Shown here: positions 1 through 8,898 of the stretch, one piece after another | Numbering within the stretch: the stretch's first letter is position 1 | Layout of the letters: every line of letters starts with the position of its first letter | DNA from: CBDFGK01 sp965247075 | GTDB taxonomy: Bacteria > Pseudomonadota > Gammaproteobacteria > Pseudomonadales > Halieaceae | Length of the DNA stretch: 64,000 nucleotides | Direction of reading: 5' to 3' | Assembly (NCBI GenBank): GCA_965247075.1 | Contig: CBDFGK010000001.1 | Location: 35,913-99,912 of the forward strand | Translations under genes and position numbers: made by a program | Notes under the pieces: model-generated | The model's input: the letters and a program-made list of their open reading frames with translations, nothing else | What the model was told of the DNA's origin: nothing | Databases searched by the model: none

Positions 1-848
1 GTTTGTGGCACCGTAATCACGGCGATTCGCTGGTCGAGGTCGATGCGCAGTATGGCAAACATGCCCGGCAACAGACCCTCGGTTTCCTTTAGTTTGGCGC
101 GTACCAGCAGGCTGCGCGTGCCGGTATCTACCCGACTGTCGAGTGCCGCCAGTTCTGCGTTGAAGTGACGCTCCGGAAAGGCATTAACCTGTAAGTTAAT
201 GCCCAGGCCCTTGCGAAGCTGCGGGGCGTGGTGCGCGGGCAGGGTAAAATCGATTTCGAGTTCTGAGTTGTCTTGCAGGGTGGCGATAACCGTGCCGGGA
301 GAAACATAGTCGCCCAGGTCAACCTGCCGGATGCCGAGCGCGCCATCGAAGGGCGCGTGTATACGTTTGTTTCTCAATTCGGCCTCAGTCTCGGCCAACT
401 GCGCCCTGGCGCGTGCCAGGTCGGCCCGCGATTGATCGTACTGGGATTGGGGTATGGAATTTTGCTTGATCAACTTGCTGTCGCGCTCAAACAGGATTTC
501 CGCCAATTCAAGCGTGGCGATGTTATTTTGCCGACTGGCCTGTTCAATCTCATCGTTGAGCACTATGAGCAACTGACCGGCCACAGTGCGCTGCCCGGAA
601 TCAAAGTTGATGGCGGTAATCTCGCCGCTGGTCTCGGAGGTCAACTCGATGCCACGCACGGCCTTGATCGTGCCAACCGCTTCCAGGTACTGGTCCCAGC
701 GGTCCGCCTCTGAAATGGAGGTGGCAATGGTTACCGGTGGGGGTGAAAAATCGGTTGCGGCCAGTGTCGAGTATCGGATATACAGATAGCCGGCGATTGA
801 ACCAAAGATTGCCAGCAGCAGGCCGATAACGATTAAATAGGCGCGCAC
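1..848 (-). CDS. HlyD-family periplasmic adaptor of an RND efflux pump (partial, 3' end outside window)
   Basis: On the minus strand a GTG at 846-848 follows an AAGGA-type ribosome site and opens a frame that stays open for 282 codons to the window edge. The product starts with a hydrophobic anchor (residues about 3-22, VIGLLLAIFGSIAGYLY), then has the barrel-sandwich and coiled-coil pattern of membrane fusion proteins, including RIHAPFDGALGIRQVDLGDY, the lipoyl-type half-motif seen in MexA/HlyD adaptors. Such proteins link an inner-membrane transporter to an outer-membrane channel. The transporter partner should lie to the left of the window. The adaptor assignment is firm; the substrate is unknown. 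Confidence 0.85.
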   Translation of the reverse strand, partial: MRAYLIVIGLLLAIFGSIAGYLYIRYSTLAATDFSPPPVTIATSISEADRWDQYLEAVGTIKAVRGIELTSETSGEITAINFDSGQRTVAGQLLIVLNDEIEQASRQNNIATLELAEILFERDSKLIKQNSIPQSQYDQSRADLARARAQLAETEAELRNKRIHAPFDGALGIRQVDLGDYVSPGTVIATLQDNSELEIDFTLPAHHAPQLRKGLGINLQVNAFPERHFNAELAALDSRVDTGTRSLLVRAKLKETEGLLPGMFAILRIDLDQRIAVITVPQ

Positions 849-915
849 GTTTTTTCCTTGTGTCTGGGCACTTTCAGTGAACAGGCTTTATACCACATAC
901 CACGGATAGATCAGC

Positions 916-1710
916 ATGAGTATTTTTGACAGGTTTAGATTGGATGGCAAGGTGGCACTGATCACCGGCGCCGGCAAGGGTATAGGTGCAGGTATTGCCC
1001 GTGCCTATGCAGAAGCCGGTGCCGATGTGGTGCTGGCTGCTCGCACCGAGGCGGACCTGTTAGCGGTGGCCGCAGCGGTGGAAGCCTTGGGCCGCAGGGC
1101 ACTGGTTGTCCCCACTGATGTGATGGAGGCCGATCAGCTACAAAATGTGGTTGATAAGACTATTGAGGTGTTTGGCGGTATCGATATCCTCGTTAATAAT
1201 GCCGGCGGCTTTCCCCCCAAGCCAGCCCTGGACACGCCCACCTCGCAGTTTGACTACGCCATGCGCTTTAACGTCAGTACCGCTTACACCTTGACTACCC
1301 TGTGTGCGCGACAACTGGCGGAGCGAGATGGGAACGTGGTGAATATCTCCTCTATTGCCGGTGAAAAGCCCACTCCGTGCTTTTCGGCCTACGGTACTGC
1401 CAAGGGCGCCCTGTCTTTGTTAACCAAAGAATTTGCCCAGGAATTTGCCCCCAAAATCCGCGTCAATGCCATCGCAGTGGGATCTACCCGTACCGATGCG
1501 CTCAATACAGTGCTTAACGATGAAATCGAGGCCGCGATGGTGCGAATGACGCCCATGGCGCGCCTGGGAGAAGTTGAAGATATCGCCCTGGGCGCGCTGT
1601 ACCTGGCGTCCCCTGCCGGCAGCTATGTAACGGGCGAAATCCTGGCTATCAATGGTGGCCTCGAACGGCTCAATATGGAGATGCCCCGCGCCTTTGGCGG
1701 GGTAGGCTGA
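916..1710 (+). CDS. SDR-family NAD(P)-dependent oxidoreductase
   Basis: A 264-aa classical short-chain dehydrogenase. The cofactor motif TGAGKGIG is at residues 17-24, NNAG at 94-97, and the catalytic set is Ser146, Tyr159 and Lys163 (YGTAK). The ending INGG and length fit 3-oxoacyl reductase or alcohol dehydrogenase-like SDRs. The gene stands 67 bp from the divergent HlyD gene and 90 bp before the lipase, so it may be transcribed alone or with the lipase. The substrate cannot be told from sequence; a role in lipid or secondary-alcohol oxidation is inference from the neighbourhood. Confidence 0.85.
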   Translation: MSIFDRFRLDGKVALITGAGKGIGAGIARAYAEAGADVVLAARTEADLLAVAAAVEALGRRALVVPTDVMEADQLQNVVDKTIEVFGGIDILVNNAGGFPPKPALDTPTSQFDYAMRFNVSTAYTLTTLCARQLAERDGNVVNISSIAGEKPTPCFSAYGTAKGALSLLTKEFAQEFAPKIRVNAIAVGSTRTDALNTVLNDEIEAAMVRMTPMARLGEVEDIALGALYLASPAGSYVTGEILAINGGLERLNMEMPRAFGGVG

Positions 1711-1800
1711 AGAGGGCGCTGAAAACTTGATCCTGGCTATGTCCTGCTCTTACACAATGGGATAAGCTGGCAGTGTAAACATCACTTTAGGAGTATTCTG

Positions 1801-3372
1801 GTGTTAAAAAACCGGCGACTGAAGAAACTTGAGCGAGAGATGAATCGGGCGGAGAGCTATGCCCAGTGGTATGAGCGGGCCGAGGCGCACGACGAAGCCA
1901 GTGGCATGTTGCGTTGGCGCCAGGTTGATCAGACCAACCTCTATGATTATGCCTCCATACGCCGCCGCGTAGATCGCCTGCGCAGCCTGCGAGCCAGGGG
2001 CGATGATGTGGGCCTGTTGTTCACCCTCAATGAGGGCATTCACGGCAATATGGGTGGCATGGGCAGCAGTAAATTGCACCAGCAGGCCCACGCCGGCACC
2101 AAACTGCTGATTGAAGACTATGTCGATGAAATCGTCGACGCGCTGCGGTACTTGGCCGAGCTGAAATCAGACCATATTTCGGTGGCGGACAAATTGGACT
2201 TTTTTTACCGGGCCAATCACTGCTATGGGCGTTCGGCCTTAATGCTCAGTGGCGGCGGTGTTTTGGGTTTTTACCATCTGGGTGTGGTCAAGACCCTGCT
2301 GGATAACAAACTGTTACCCCGGGTTATTTCCGGTTCCAGTGCGGGATCGATGATTGCCGGAGTGCTGGGAACCCACACGGATGAGGAACTGGTGCAGTTT
2401 TATGACCCCAGCCACGTGCATTTTGAGGCCGAGAAAGAAGCGACGGTGTTTGATCGAATGTTTTTTGGCAAGCACCCCGGCATGGATGTGCACGACGTGC
2501 AGGCCGTGGTGGAGCGCCTAGTGCCGGACATGACTTTTCAGGAGGCCTACCAAAAAACCGGCCGCCAGATCAGCATCACGGTAGCCCCGGCAGAACCCCA
2601 GCAAACCTCACGTCTATTGAACGCTATCACCTCGCCGAATGTCTATTTGCGCAGTGCCATCATGGCTTCCTGTGCTGTGCCGGGGGTGTTTCCGCCGGTG
2701 ATGCTCAGCGCCAGGAATGTTTATGGTGATTTGCAACCCTACCTGCCAACACGCAAATGGGTAGACGGTTCAATCAGTGATGATTTGCCGGCTAAGCGCC
2801 TGGGGCGTTTGTATAGCACCAATCACTCTATCGTCAGTATGGTCAATCCCATTGTATTGCCATTCCTGCACAATGGGCTGGGCGGTAGCCGTCTGTTAAC
2901 CGCCGGAGGTAAGCTCGGCATCGAAGTCACCCGTGAGGCCCTCAACGTCTACCGCCGGCAGGCGCACAAGTACGGCGCTGACTGGCTACGCCTGAATTGG
3001 CTGGTAAATACGATACACAGCTTGCTGGATCAGAATTACAGCGGCGATATTAATATAGTGCCGCGCTTTCGCTGGTACAGCCCCACCAAGATCCTCTCGC
3101 ATATCACTGAAGAAGAAATGATGCTGTTGATGAAAGAGGGTGAGGCTGCGACCTGGCCCGAATTGCGGGCTATAGACGTCTGCACCAAAATCAGCCGGGC
3201 GCTGGATGATATTCTTGAGTACTTTGAACGCGGCGACCTCAAGCCAATACGCGCCGCCAGGCGCCGCCCCAGGCGGCCTGCCGTTAAAAAGGCCGCTGCC
3301 AGTAAAAAGGCAAAACCTGTAAAAAAGCCTGATGTGGAGCTTGCCGCTGCGGTTTCTACCAAGGCGGCCTGA
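1801..3372 (+). CDS. DUF3336 and patatin-like phospholipase/lipase
   Basis: The GTG start at 1801 is preceded by AGGAG. The 523-aa product has an N-terminal DUF3336-like region (about 1-140) and a patatin domain. The glycine-rich oxyanion loop GGGVLGFYHLG precedes the nucleophile elbow G178-S-S180-A-G182, and the catalytic Asp322 sits in WVDGS. This Ser-Asp dyad architecture matches the yeast Tgl3-5/plant SDP1 triacylglycerol lipase family and its bacterial relatives, which release fatty acids from stored lipid. The C-terminal 45 residues are rich in Lys, Arg and Ala and look disordered. The neighbourhood of beta-oxidation genes fits a role in lipid turnover. Confidence 0.88.
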   Translation: MLKNRRLKKLEREMNRAESYAQWYERAEAHDEASGMLRWRQVDQTNLYDYASIRRRVDRLRSLRARGDDVGLLFTLNEGIHGNMGGMGSSKLHQQAHAGTKLLIEDYVDEIVDALRYLAELKSDHISVADKLDFFYRANHCYGRSALMLSGGGVLGFYHLGVVKTLLDNKLLPRVISGSSAGSMIAGVLGTHTDEELVQFYDPSHVHFEAEKEATVFDRMFFGKHPGMDVHDVQAVVERLVPDMTFQEAYQKTGRQISITVAPAEPQQTSRLLNAITSPNVYLRSAIMASCAVPGVFPPVMLSARNVYGDLQPYLPTRKWVDGSISDDLPAKRLGRLYSTNHSIVSMVNPIVLPFLHNGLGGSRLLTAGGKLGIEVTREALNVYRRQAHKYGADWLRLNWLVNTIHSLLDQNYSGDINIVPRFRWYSPTKILSHITEEEMMLLMKEGEAATWPELRAIDVCTKISRALDDILEYFERGDLKPIRAARRRPRRPAVKKAAASKKAKPVKKPDVELAAAVSTKAA

Positions 3373-3843
3373 TTATCTGTCCCGGCCACCGGCTTCGCCA
3401 TATACCGCCTCGGCGAGCCCAGTGCGGAGGACGTTCGCGTATAGGAGCGAATTCATAGTTTCTAGGTTGCTAGTGTTCTCCTTATCAACCAGGTCGATAA
3501 CGTACTCTAAAGGAGTGCCCTCGTACTGATGTGCGGAATGCTCCACAAAACGATCGTACTTCTGATGAAGACTTGCAACTAACGTCCTGAGGGAAACATG
3601 TCTCGATTGAATTGAGGCAGATTTCGCTTCGAATTGACGCAAGGCAGTTTGCAACTTCCGTCGGTTAGAGAGAACTCGCGCATTGTGATTCCGCACCTCT
3701 TGATTGTGCTTATTGATGGCGCGATTCACATTCTGATTCTGCGTTCTAACGGCTTGGTTATACCGATTAATAGCGTTGCGTTTTTTTTGCTGAATTTGGC
3801 GCAGCTGGCTACGCAATTGAGCTGACGAGACTCGTCTGACCAT
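3373..3843 (-). CDS. Coiled-coil protein of unknown function
   Basis: 156 aa, starting at an ATG with a good GGAGGG site on the minus strand. The first ~100 residues are almost entirely helical heptad-like sequence rich in Gln, Asn and Arg (RSQLRQIQQKKRNAINRYNQ and following), with no membrane segment and no catalytic motif. The stop abuts the stop of the lipase gene tail-to-tail. I do not recognise a named function, though proteins of this look occur sporadically in genomic islands. It marks the left edge of the A+T-richer accessory block. Confidence 0.7.
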   Translation of the reverse strand: MVRRVSSAQLRSQLRQIQQKKRNAINRYNQAVRTQNQNVNRAINKHNQEVRNHNARVLSNRRKLQTALRQFEAKSASIQSRHVSLRTLVASLHQKYDRFVEHSAHQYEGTPLEYVIDLVDKENTSNLETMNSLLYANVLRTGLAEAVYGEAGGRDR

Positions 3844-4050
3844 GGCGATTGCCCTCCAGTTAGTGGAAAACGAGCGCGTAGCTAACGCTGTTTGCTACGC
3901 CCTGCGTCCCCGCGGCAGGGATTGGGGATGGACTCTTTTTGTGTTCTAGACGGGTAACGCTTTGCATAACTCTCCGTGACGAATTTTCCTGTTACTGAGC
4001 TCCGGCGTCCGGTGTAACTTTTTTTGCTAGGCATTTTTCAATCCTCCGCT

Positions 4051-4202
4051 TTAGACAATCAGTATCTATATATAGTGTCTAATCAAGCTAAAATATACTA
4101 TAAATAGTGTTATGAGCCGATTTGTGCTGGGTTTATAAAGAAGTGTGAATTAACATGTCGACTCTCTTGACATTAATCTAACACAATATTATTGTTGTGT
4201 TT
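4051..4202 (+). promoter_or_regulatory. Promoter/operator region of the XRE-ImmA operon
   Basis: The 353 bases between 3843 and 4197 hold no gene. TTAGACA (4051-4057) and TGTCTAA (4076-4082) form an inverted repeat with an 18-nt spacer. A TTGACA (4167-4172) lies 17 nt before TATTGT (4190-4195), a plausible sigma-70 pair. A second inverted repeat, AACACAA (4180-4186) with TTGTGTT (4195-4201), covers the -10 element. Transcription would begin near 4202, next to the ATG at 4203, so the first message may be leaderless; no Shine-Dalgarno is visible. Autoregulation by the XRE protein of the operon is inference. Confidence 0.5.
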
Positions 4203-4682
4203 ATGATTCCCGTACTCGTTAATATTACAGGCGCACCCTGGAAAGTCCTTCCTCCTGGCGTGCATTTCGCAACCTTGGGAGAAGTAGGAAATATCTACGG
4301 CCACAACGCTACGCGCAGGTGGCAGTTCGATGGGCTTTTGGAGGCCTGCGCGGAGCTCCAACAAGCGGGCTGTGGCACTCTCTACTTAGACGGGAGTTTC
4401 GTAACAGGCAAACCAAGACCTGGAGATTATGATGCTTGCTGGGACCCTAATGGAGTGTCAGATGGACTTCTTCACCCGGTGTTTCTCGTATTCGACAATA
4501 AGCGAGAGGCACAAAAGAGGGAGTTCTTGGGTGAGTTTTTCCCCTTTGGGCTCCCTGCTAAACCCGGGATGTCATTTTTAGATTTTTTCCAGAAAGACCG
4601 TTACTCGGGAGAGGCAAAGGGGATCATAGCGATTGATTTAAATACTGAGACGTTTGGCAAGGCAACAGGAGTCCAGTCATGA
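4203..4682 (+). CDS. Nucleotidyltransferase-like protein (DUF6932-type)
   Basis: A 159-aa protein (GTG at 4197 is an alternative start). Its centre, TLYLDGSFVTGKPRPGDYDA, has the G-S followed by a D-x-D-like pair typical of polymerase-beta nucleotidyltransferase folds (Gly-Ser loop, then Asp-Tyr-Asp). I associate this arrangement with DUF6932 proteins, which are usually annotated without function. The stop overlaps the next start by four bases (ATGA at 4679), so translation is likely coupled to the XRE-ImmA gene. A toxin-like or nucleotide-modifying role is inference from the fold and from the regulator/protease partner. Confidence 0.65.
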   Translation: MIPVLVNITGAPWKVLPPGVHFATLGEVGNIYGHNATRRWQFDGLLEACAELQQAGCGTLYLDGSFVTGKPRPGDYDACWDPNGVSDGLLHPVFLVFDNKREAQKREFLGEFFPFGLPAKPGMSFLDFFQKDRYSGEAKGIIAIDLNTETFGKATGVQS

Positions 4683-5941
4683 TTTACAATGAGAGGCAGT
4701 ATAAGATCACAGGCAGAGAGATCGAAAACCTGAATGCTTCGCTAGAAGCACTGCAAGAAACTGACCAACCTGATTGGCTAAAGAAAGCTCAACTTGAGGC
4801 GGTTAAAAGCCAAGTGTCAGAGCTAGCAGCCCAAGTTTTAGAGTATGAGCTAATCAAGGAAGGGCGAGTTCAGTTTACAGAGTGTTCTGATCTAACTCTG
4901 TTGCCCAAGATTCTGGTTCAATCACGAATTGCCCGAGGGCTGTCGCAAAAAGAGTTAGGTGAAAGCCTAGATCTGACCGCACAGCAGATTCAAAGATATG
5001 AGGCGAGCCACTACATGGGAGCAAGCCTTTCACGTCTTATCGATATTGCTCAGATTCTGGGGGTTACTCTCAAGGAGGCTTGGGGTGGAGAGAGAGGGGC
5101 AGAAGGTGCGGTCTTTGTTTGGCAGGAGCCTGATGCCGTGAACTGGGGTGCCTTTCCCGTGAAGGAGATGACGAAACGGGGATGGCTGGATTTTGATCAC
5201 GGGCAAGCACCGGGTGATGCTGTTAGAAATTACTACATGGAAGCTGCGGGAGAGCAGTTTGCAACGGCACTTCATCGGAAAAAGTTCCACGGTGCAAATA
5301 AACCCAATGAATACTCATTGCTTGCATGGCAGGCGCGAATCCTCGAAATAGCTCGACACGAAGTTGCGTCGGGTATGATCGGTGGGTATGAGGACAGAGA
5401 CGACTGGGTATCGGAACTGGTATCGCTGTCTACAAGTGAAGAAGGACCACTTCTCGTAAAGGGTTTGCTGGCTGAGAGAGGCATTGTTTTGGTAATTGAG
5501 GAACATCTTTCTGGCACCTACCTTGATGGCGCTGCAATGCTGCTTGATACCGGCAATCCTGTTATTGGCCTTACTCTCAGGTATGACCGTTTGGATAGTT
5601 TCTGGTTTGTCTTGTTTCATGAATTGGGCCACGTGTTTCTTCATCTTTTTGAGTCATTGGAAATGGATTTTTTCGACGAGGAGGGTGGAGAGAACATGGA
5701 TGTTATCGAACGCGAGGCAGATGAGTTTGCTCTAAATGAGTTGATCCCATCGGAAGACTGGAACCAGTGTATATCCAGGTTTTCGATATCAGAGGAGTCG
5801 GTTCTAATTGATGCAGAAAATCTCAATATCCATCCGGCAATAATTGCTGGGAGAATTCGCAAGGAATCCAATAACTTCACAGTTCTCAGTGGTTTAGTGG
5901 GGCAGGGAGCTGTCCGAGCATCGTTTGGTGACTCCAAATGA
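4679..5941 (+). CDS. XRE-family HTH and ImmA/IrrE zinc metallopeptidase fusion
   Basis: 420 aa. An N-terminal helical segment (1-75) precedes a helix-turn-helix XRE domain (about 77-135, with RGLSQKELGESLDLTAQQIQ). The C-terminal half carries the zinc site of ImmA/IrrE peptidases, HELGH at about residues 314-318, and a downstream Glu in EREADEFA. Related fusions sense a signal and cleave or derepress a partner. It overlaps both neighbours by 4 bp (ATGA), which puts it in a coupled three-gene operon. It could bind the inverted repeats upstream. Antitoxin, repressor or phage-sensing protease are all possible; none is shown by sequence. Confidence 0.85.
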   Translation: MIYNERQYKITGREIENLNASLEALQETDQPDWLKKAQLEAVKSQVSELAAQVLEYELIKEGRVQFTECSDLTLLPKILVQSRIARGLSQKELGESLDLTAQQIQRYEASHYMGASLSRLIDIAQILGVTLKEAWGGERGAEGAVFVWQEPDAVNWGAFPVKEMTKRGWLDFDHGQAPGDAVRNYYMEAAGEQFATALHRKKFHGANKPNEYSLLAWQARILEIARHEVASGMIGGYEDRDDWVSELVSLSTSEEGPLLVKGLLAERGIVLVIEEHLSGTYLDGAAMLLDTGNPVIGLTLRYDRLDSFWFVLFHELGHVFLHLFESLEMDFFDEEGGENMDVIEREADEFALNELIPSEDWNQCISRFSISEESVLIDAENLNIHPAIIAGRIRKESNNFTVLSGLVGQGAVRASFGDSK

Positions 5942-7014
5942 AAATTGATTTCAAAACTTATGTGCCAATTCTTAAATGGAGAATGGGCGAATATCAGGCT
6001 CTACATCGATTGAGTGACAGAGCTAAGGAAGCAATCATCCCCTTATTACTTATTCCTCCAATCGAGTATGATTTTGAAGAAGAGAGAATGAAGAGGACTG
6101 TCGATGAACACATTCTTCCTTTTCCTAAGAAGTATGATGACAAGTGGGGAAAAGGAAAAGCGCTGATTGATATTCATGAGAGCCTCGATCTCGCATCTGT
6201 GGAGGGTGGGAGATTTGCTCTGGAACACGTTTTCGATGATCTAAGAATGCGAGAATGTGCTGCTATTCCAGTCGCACGCATGTCTCGGACCAAAGCCTAC
6301 ACGAATCAAGTACAGCGTATTGCCGAAGTGGACGAGCGGGGTGTATGTTTAAGAGTTGGCCTTACTGAACTGATGCGGCCAGACTTTAACAGTCGCTTGA
6401 AAGATATCTGCATGGAACTAGGGGTTGAATTATCCGAGATTGATCTTGTGCTGGACCTGGGCGAACCAGAGAATTTCGAGCCCATAGACGTCTTCGCTAA
6501 ATTAATCCTCGGGAGGATGAGGAGCATAAATGGTTTGGACGACTTTCGGTCACTCGTGGTTGCAGGGATGTCTCTAAAGCTTTCGGAAGTGAAAAAGCCT
6601 GGAGGTGAAGTCCCTCGATTAGAATGGGCGTTGTATAAGGCAATGCTTAAAGTGCTAGGGGAGACCCGAGTACCCAGCTATGGAGATTATACGGTAGAAA
6701 CGCCTAAGTTTTCAGAAATGGATATGCGCCTTCTAAACCCAGCCGGAAAAATTGTGTATACCTGTGACGACACGTGGCTAATTCCGAAGGGAGGATCTTT
6801 TCGACGCGACAACAGCCAAATGACTGGGCATTGTGCAGAGATTATAAAATCCGGTCACTACCTGGATATAAGCTTTTCCTTCGGCGATAAAAGGATTAAT
6901 GACACCGGCAATGGTACAGCAAGTTGTGGAAACCAAACTACATGGAAGCAGGTAGCAGTGAACCATCATATTGAGAAAGTTGTAGACCAACTCGCCAATT
7001 ATCCCGTCGCATAA
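5938..7014 (+). CDS. Beta family protein (T4 beta-protein-like, sce7725-type)
   Basis: 358 aa, third gene of the ATGA-coupled operon. The opening KTYVPILKWRMGEYQAL and the following IIPLLLIPPIEYDF match the beginning of the phage T4 beta-protein family, a TIM-barrel-like group named after a T4 gene with no settled function. No catalytic residues are documented for the family. Such genes commonly sit beside sce7726-type genes, as here: the 3' end overlaps that of the convergent sce7726-like gene by 77 bp. The family is moderately secure. Participation in phage defence is inference from context. Confidence 0.72.
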   Translation: MKIDFKTYVPILKWRMGEYQALHRLSDRAKEAIIPLLLIPPIEYDFEEERMKRTVDEHILPFPKKYDDKWGKGKALIDIHESLDLASVEGGRFALEHVFDDLRMRECAAIPVARMSRTKAYTNQVQRIAEVDERGVCLRVGLTELMRPDFNSRLKDICMELGVELSEIDLVLDLGEPENFEPIDVFAKLILGRMRSINGLDDFRSLVVAGMSLKLSEVKKPGGEVPRLEWALYKAMLKVLGETRVPSYGDYTVETPKFSEMDMRLLNPAGKIVYTCDDTWLIPKGGSFRRDNSQMTGHCAEIIKSGHYLDISFSFGDKRINDTGNGTASCGNQTTWKQVAVNHHIEKVVDQLANYPVA

Positions 7015-7573
7015 GAAACTTCTTGATGTAGCCCGATAGCTCTCTGTGAGATATCAGTTCTGAGAGATTCTCGTACAGAGTCCGTTTAGAGCCCTTGAGT
7101 TTGTCTTTGCTAGCGCCTAGCTCACTGAGTAAGTCTACAGCCTCCTTACGCCAGAGAAGATGAGCCATAGAGTTAAACTCAACTTCCGGGTTGAGTTTTG
7201 GAGATCTCAACGTCGTAAAATTTACTGCTCCTTTAGAACCCTTTTTAGCAAGAATTAAGCCGCACCAGCTGGGCGCGTTGTCCATCAGAACATCAATATG
7301 GTTAGGAGCAGAGACAATAGTTATTTTCTCAAGGCTCTTTTTGTATTCGGCGAATTGTTGGGGAAGCCGTGTCAAAGTATCTTTGGAACTCTTAATCTCA
7401 TAACCATGGATAAATCCGTTTAGAACGGCAATATCAATCCGCTGCCTACCATGTGCAAGCCCTAGTTCGTTTATGACCATCGCTTTGGGGTTACAATGGT
7501 ATCTCTTCAGAATCTTCCTATGGAGAGCATCCCTGATCTCCTGGTCGGATGATTCCTGAGCTGATAATCGCAT
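6938..7573 (-). CDS. sce7726 family protein (probable PD-(D/E)XK-like fold)
   Basis: 211 aa on the minus strand, convergent with the beta-like gene. The region RIDIAVLNGFIHGYEIKSSK has an Asp, then Glu-x-Lys on a predicted strand, as in PD-(D/E)XK nucleases. The rest is helical and ends with a basic segment. This matches sce7726 proteins, which I know only as uncharacterised partners of beta/sce7725 proteins. A weak nuclease prediction is justified by D/ExK spacing, but activity is unproven. The shared 77-bp 3' overlap means the two transcripts would be antisense to each other at their ends. Confidence 0.7.
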   Translation of the reverse strand: MRLSAQESSDQEIRDALHRKILKRYHCNPKAMVINELGLAHGRQRIDIAVLNGFIHGYEIKSSKDTLTRLPQQFAEYKKSLEKITIVSAPNHIDVLMDNAPSWCGLILAKKGSKGAVNFTTLRSPKLNPEVEFNSMAHLLWRKEAVDLLSELGASKDKLKGSKRTLYENLSELISHRELSGYIKKFLMRRDNWRVGLQLSQYDGSLLPASM

Positions 7574-7663
7574 AGCGCTAAACTCTCACCTGTTGAATCC
7601 TATACATCTTCGCCGATCTTCATTGCCACGCAGAATATCCGCAATAAATTGCTCGGATTCAAG

Positions 7664-7792
7664 TTAAACTTTCTGTACTAAATCGCACTTTCGGGTTTCC
7701 TGGGGGAGGGCGGCAATATAGGTCTTCAGGTGCCCCCATGTTTCTTGGTCGAGAAATCGTTCCTGGACGGTTGCTCCTGGCGAGGATTTTCA
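7664..7792 (-). pseudogene. C-terminal stub of an unrecognised protein
   Basis: An open minus-strand frame without a start codon encodes about 40 residues containing QETWGHLKTYIAALPQETRK and ends at a TAA (7664-7666). It has protein-like composition but begins just after an in-frame stop, so it looks like the 3' remainder of a gene cut by rearrangement. The rest of 7574-8025 shows nothing else I can support. Confidence 0.35.
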
Positions 7793-8025
7793 ATTACCAG
7801 TGGCGCATCGACGGTAGCTGGTGCCCATCCATAAATGGATGTTTTTTTAAAAAACACCCTGTTCCAGCCACAGGGTTCCGGTTCACAACTCTACCGGCTT
7901 ATAAGTGGCCATACATTGACCGGGATGGTCACCTTATGACCCATTACCCCGATTTTATGCCACAGATTACTGCTGCACAGCCCATAAGAGTACAGATATT
8001 GGGTTATCTGGGCCAACCCTTGTGT

Positions 8026-8370
8026 TTACCCGGAATCGAGCCGCGCCAAACGCACCAGGTTGTAGCTCAGAACCGAAGACCAGACATAAGCCTTGCAGCC
8101 ATCAAACCCTTTCCAGTTTGCCTTCGTTGCACCAAAGGCTCGTTTTAGTTCTGAGATATTTCCTTCTACCCCCGCCCGAAAATTGCGCAATTGAGTAAAC
8201 GTTTTCGATGTAACGCCCATGGCGTGAAGCGACAAACCGACCGGCTTATGGAAGACCACACGCTTAACACCCAGCCCCCTTCCTTGTGTCACATTTTCCT
8301 GGCTGGCATAGCCACCGTCAGCCACGACCGAATGCGGTAGGCGGTGCAGCTTCGACCGATGAAAATATAG
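8026..8370 (-). pseudogene. DDE transposase C-terminal fragment (IS4/IS5/ISNCY-like)
   Basis: About 115 residues match the C-terminal third of DDE transposases. VADGGYAS carries the second Asp, and RNFRAGVEGNISELKRAFG carries the catalytic Glu region, followed by YVWSSVLSYNLVRLARL. The first Asp and the N-terminal two thirds are missing; the homology stops near 8370 where IS256 sequence of the opposite strand begins. It is therefore a dead fragment. The exact IS family cannot be fixed from the remnant. Confidence 0.65.
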
Positions 8371-8399
8371 CACTGGCATCAACAAACTGCTTGATCCTG

Positions 8400-8642
8400 C
8401 CCACCAACAGTGGACACCTCACCAAGCGCTCAAAGGGCTGCCTTTCCAGAGATGGCATGCTGCACATGATGTTCAAACCGGGTATGTGCGCCGAGAAAAA
8501 ATGGCGCCGCCTGCGCGGGTTTAACTACCTGGCGAAGGTGATTACGGGAATCGAATGTAAAGATGGAATCGAGGTGATAAAAGTTGACCGGGTCGCCGCT
8601 TGAATCAGGTGTTGAAACACCACTTTTGACAATAACTCCATC
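8400..8642 (+). mobile_element. IS256-family remnant: transposase C-terminus plus terminal repeat
   Basis: The frame ending at 8603 encodes TKRSKGCLSRDGMLHMMFKP and then KKWRRLRGFNYLAKVI, the signature C-terminus of IS256 (mutator) transposases. Some 20 nt downstream, ACACCACTTTTGACAATAAC resembles an IS256 terminal inverted repeat. A near-identical end, ACACCAGATTTGACAATAGC, closes the other IS256 wreck at 45614-45633. Everything upstream of the last ~65 codons is gone. Confidence 0.7.
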
Positions 8643-8898
8643 GAACTGCACCTCATGCAGGTTGCTCTGCCTGATGCCAGTGTGCACCACTATGAACCAC
8701 TGGTTGGCGGCCTGACACTCCCCGGTCCGGATGACCGTCATGTGCCGGCTGCTGCAATTAAGTGCGGTGCCCTCTGTCATGCGGTGTTTCCTCTGTTGGC
8801 TGTTGATTCCGGTAGATCTTTCAACAGAGCACACCGCATCTTATTTTTCAGGTCATACACCAGAAACCATCATAGCTCCACCGGCACAGGTATCAGGC

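Noticed and set aside
7738..8148. 136-codon plus-strand frame
   Set aside because: Overlaps the transposase fragment in antisense; composition is not protein-like.
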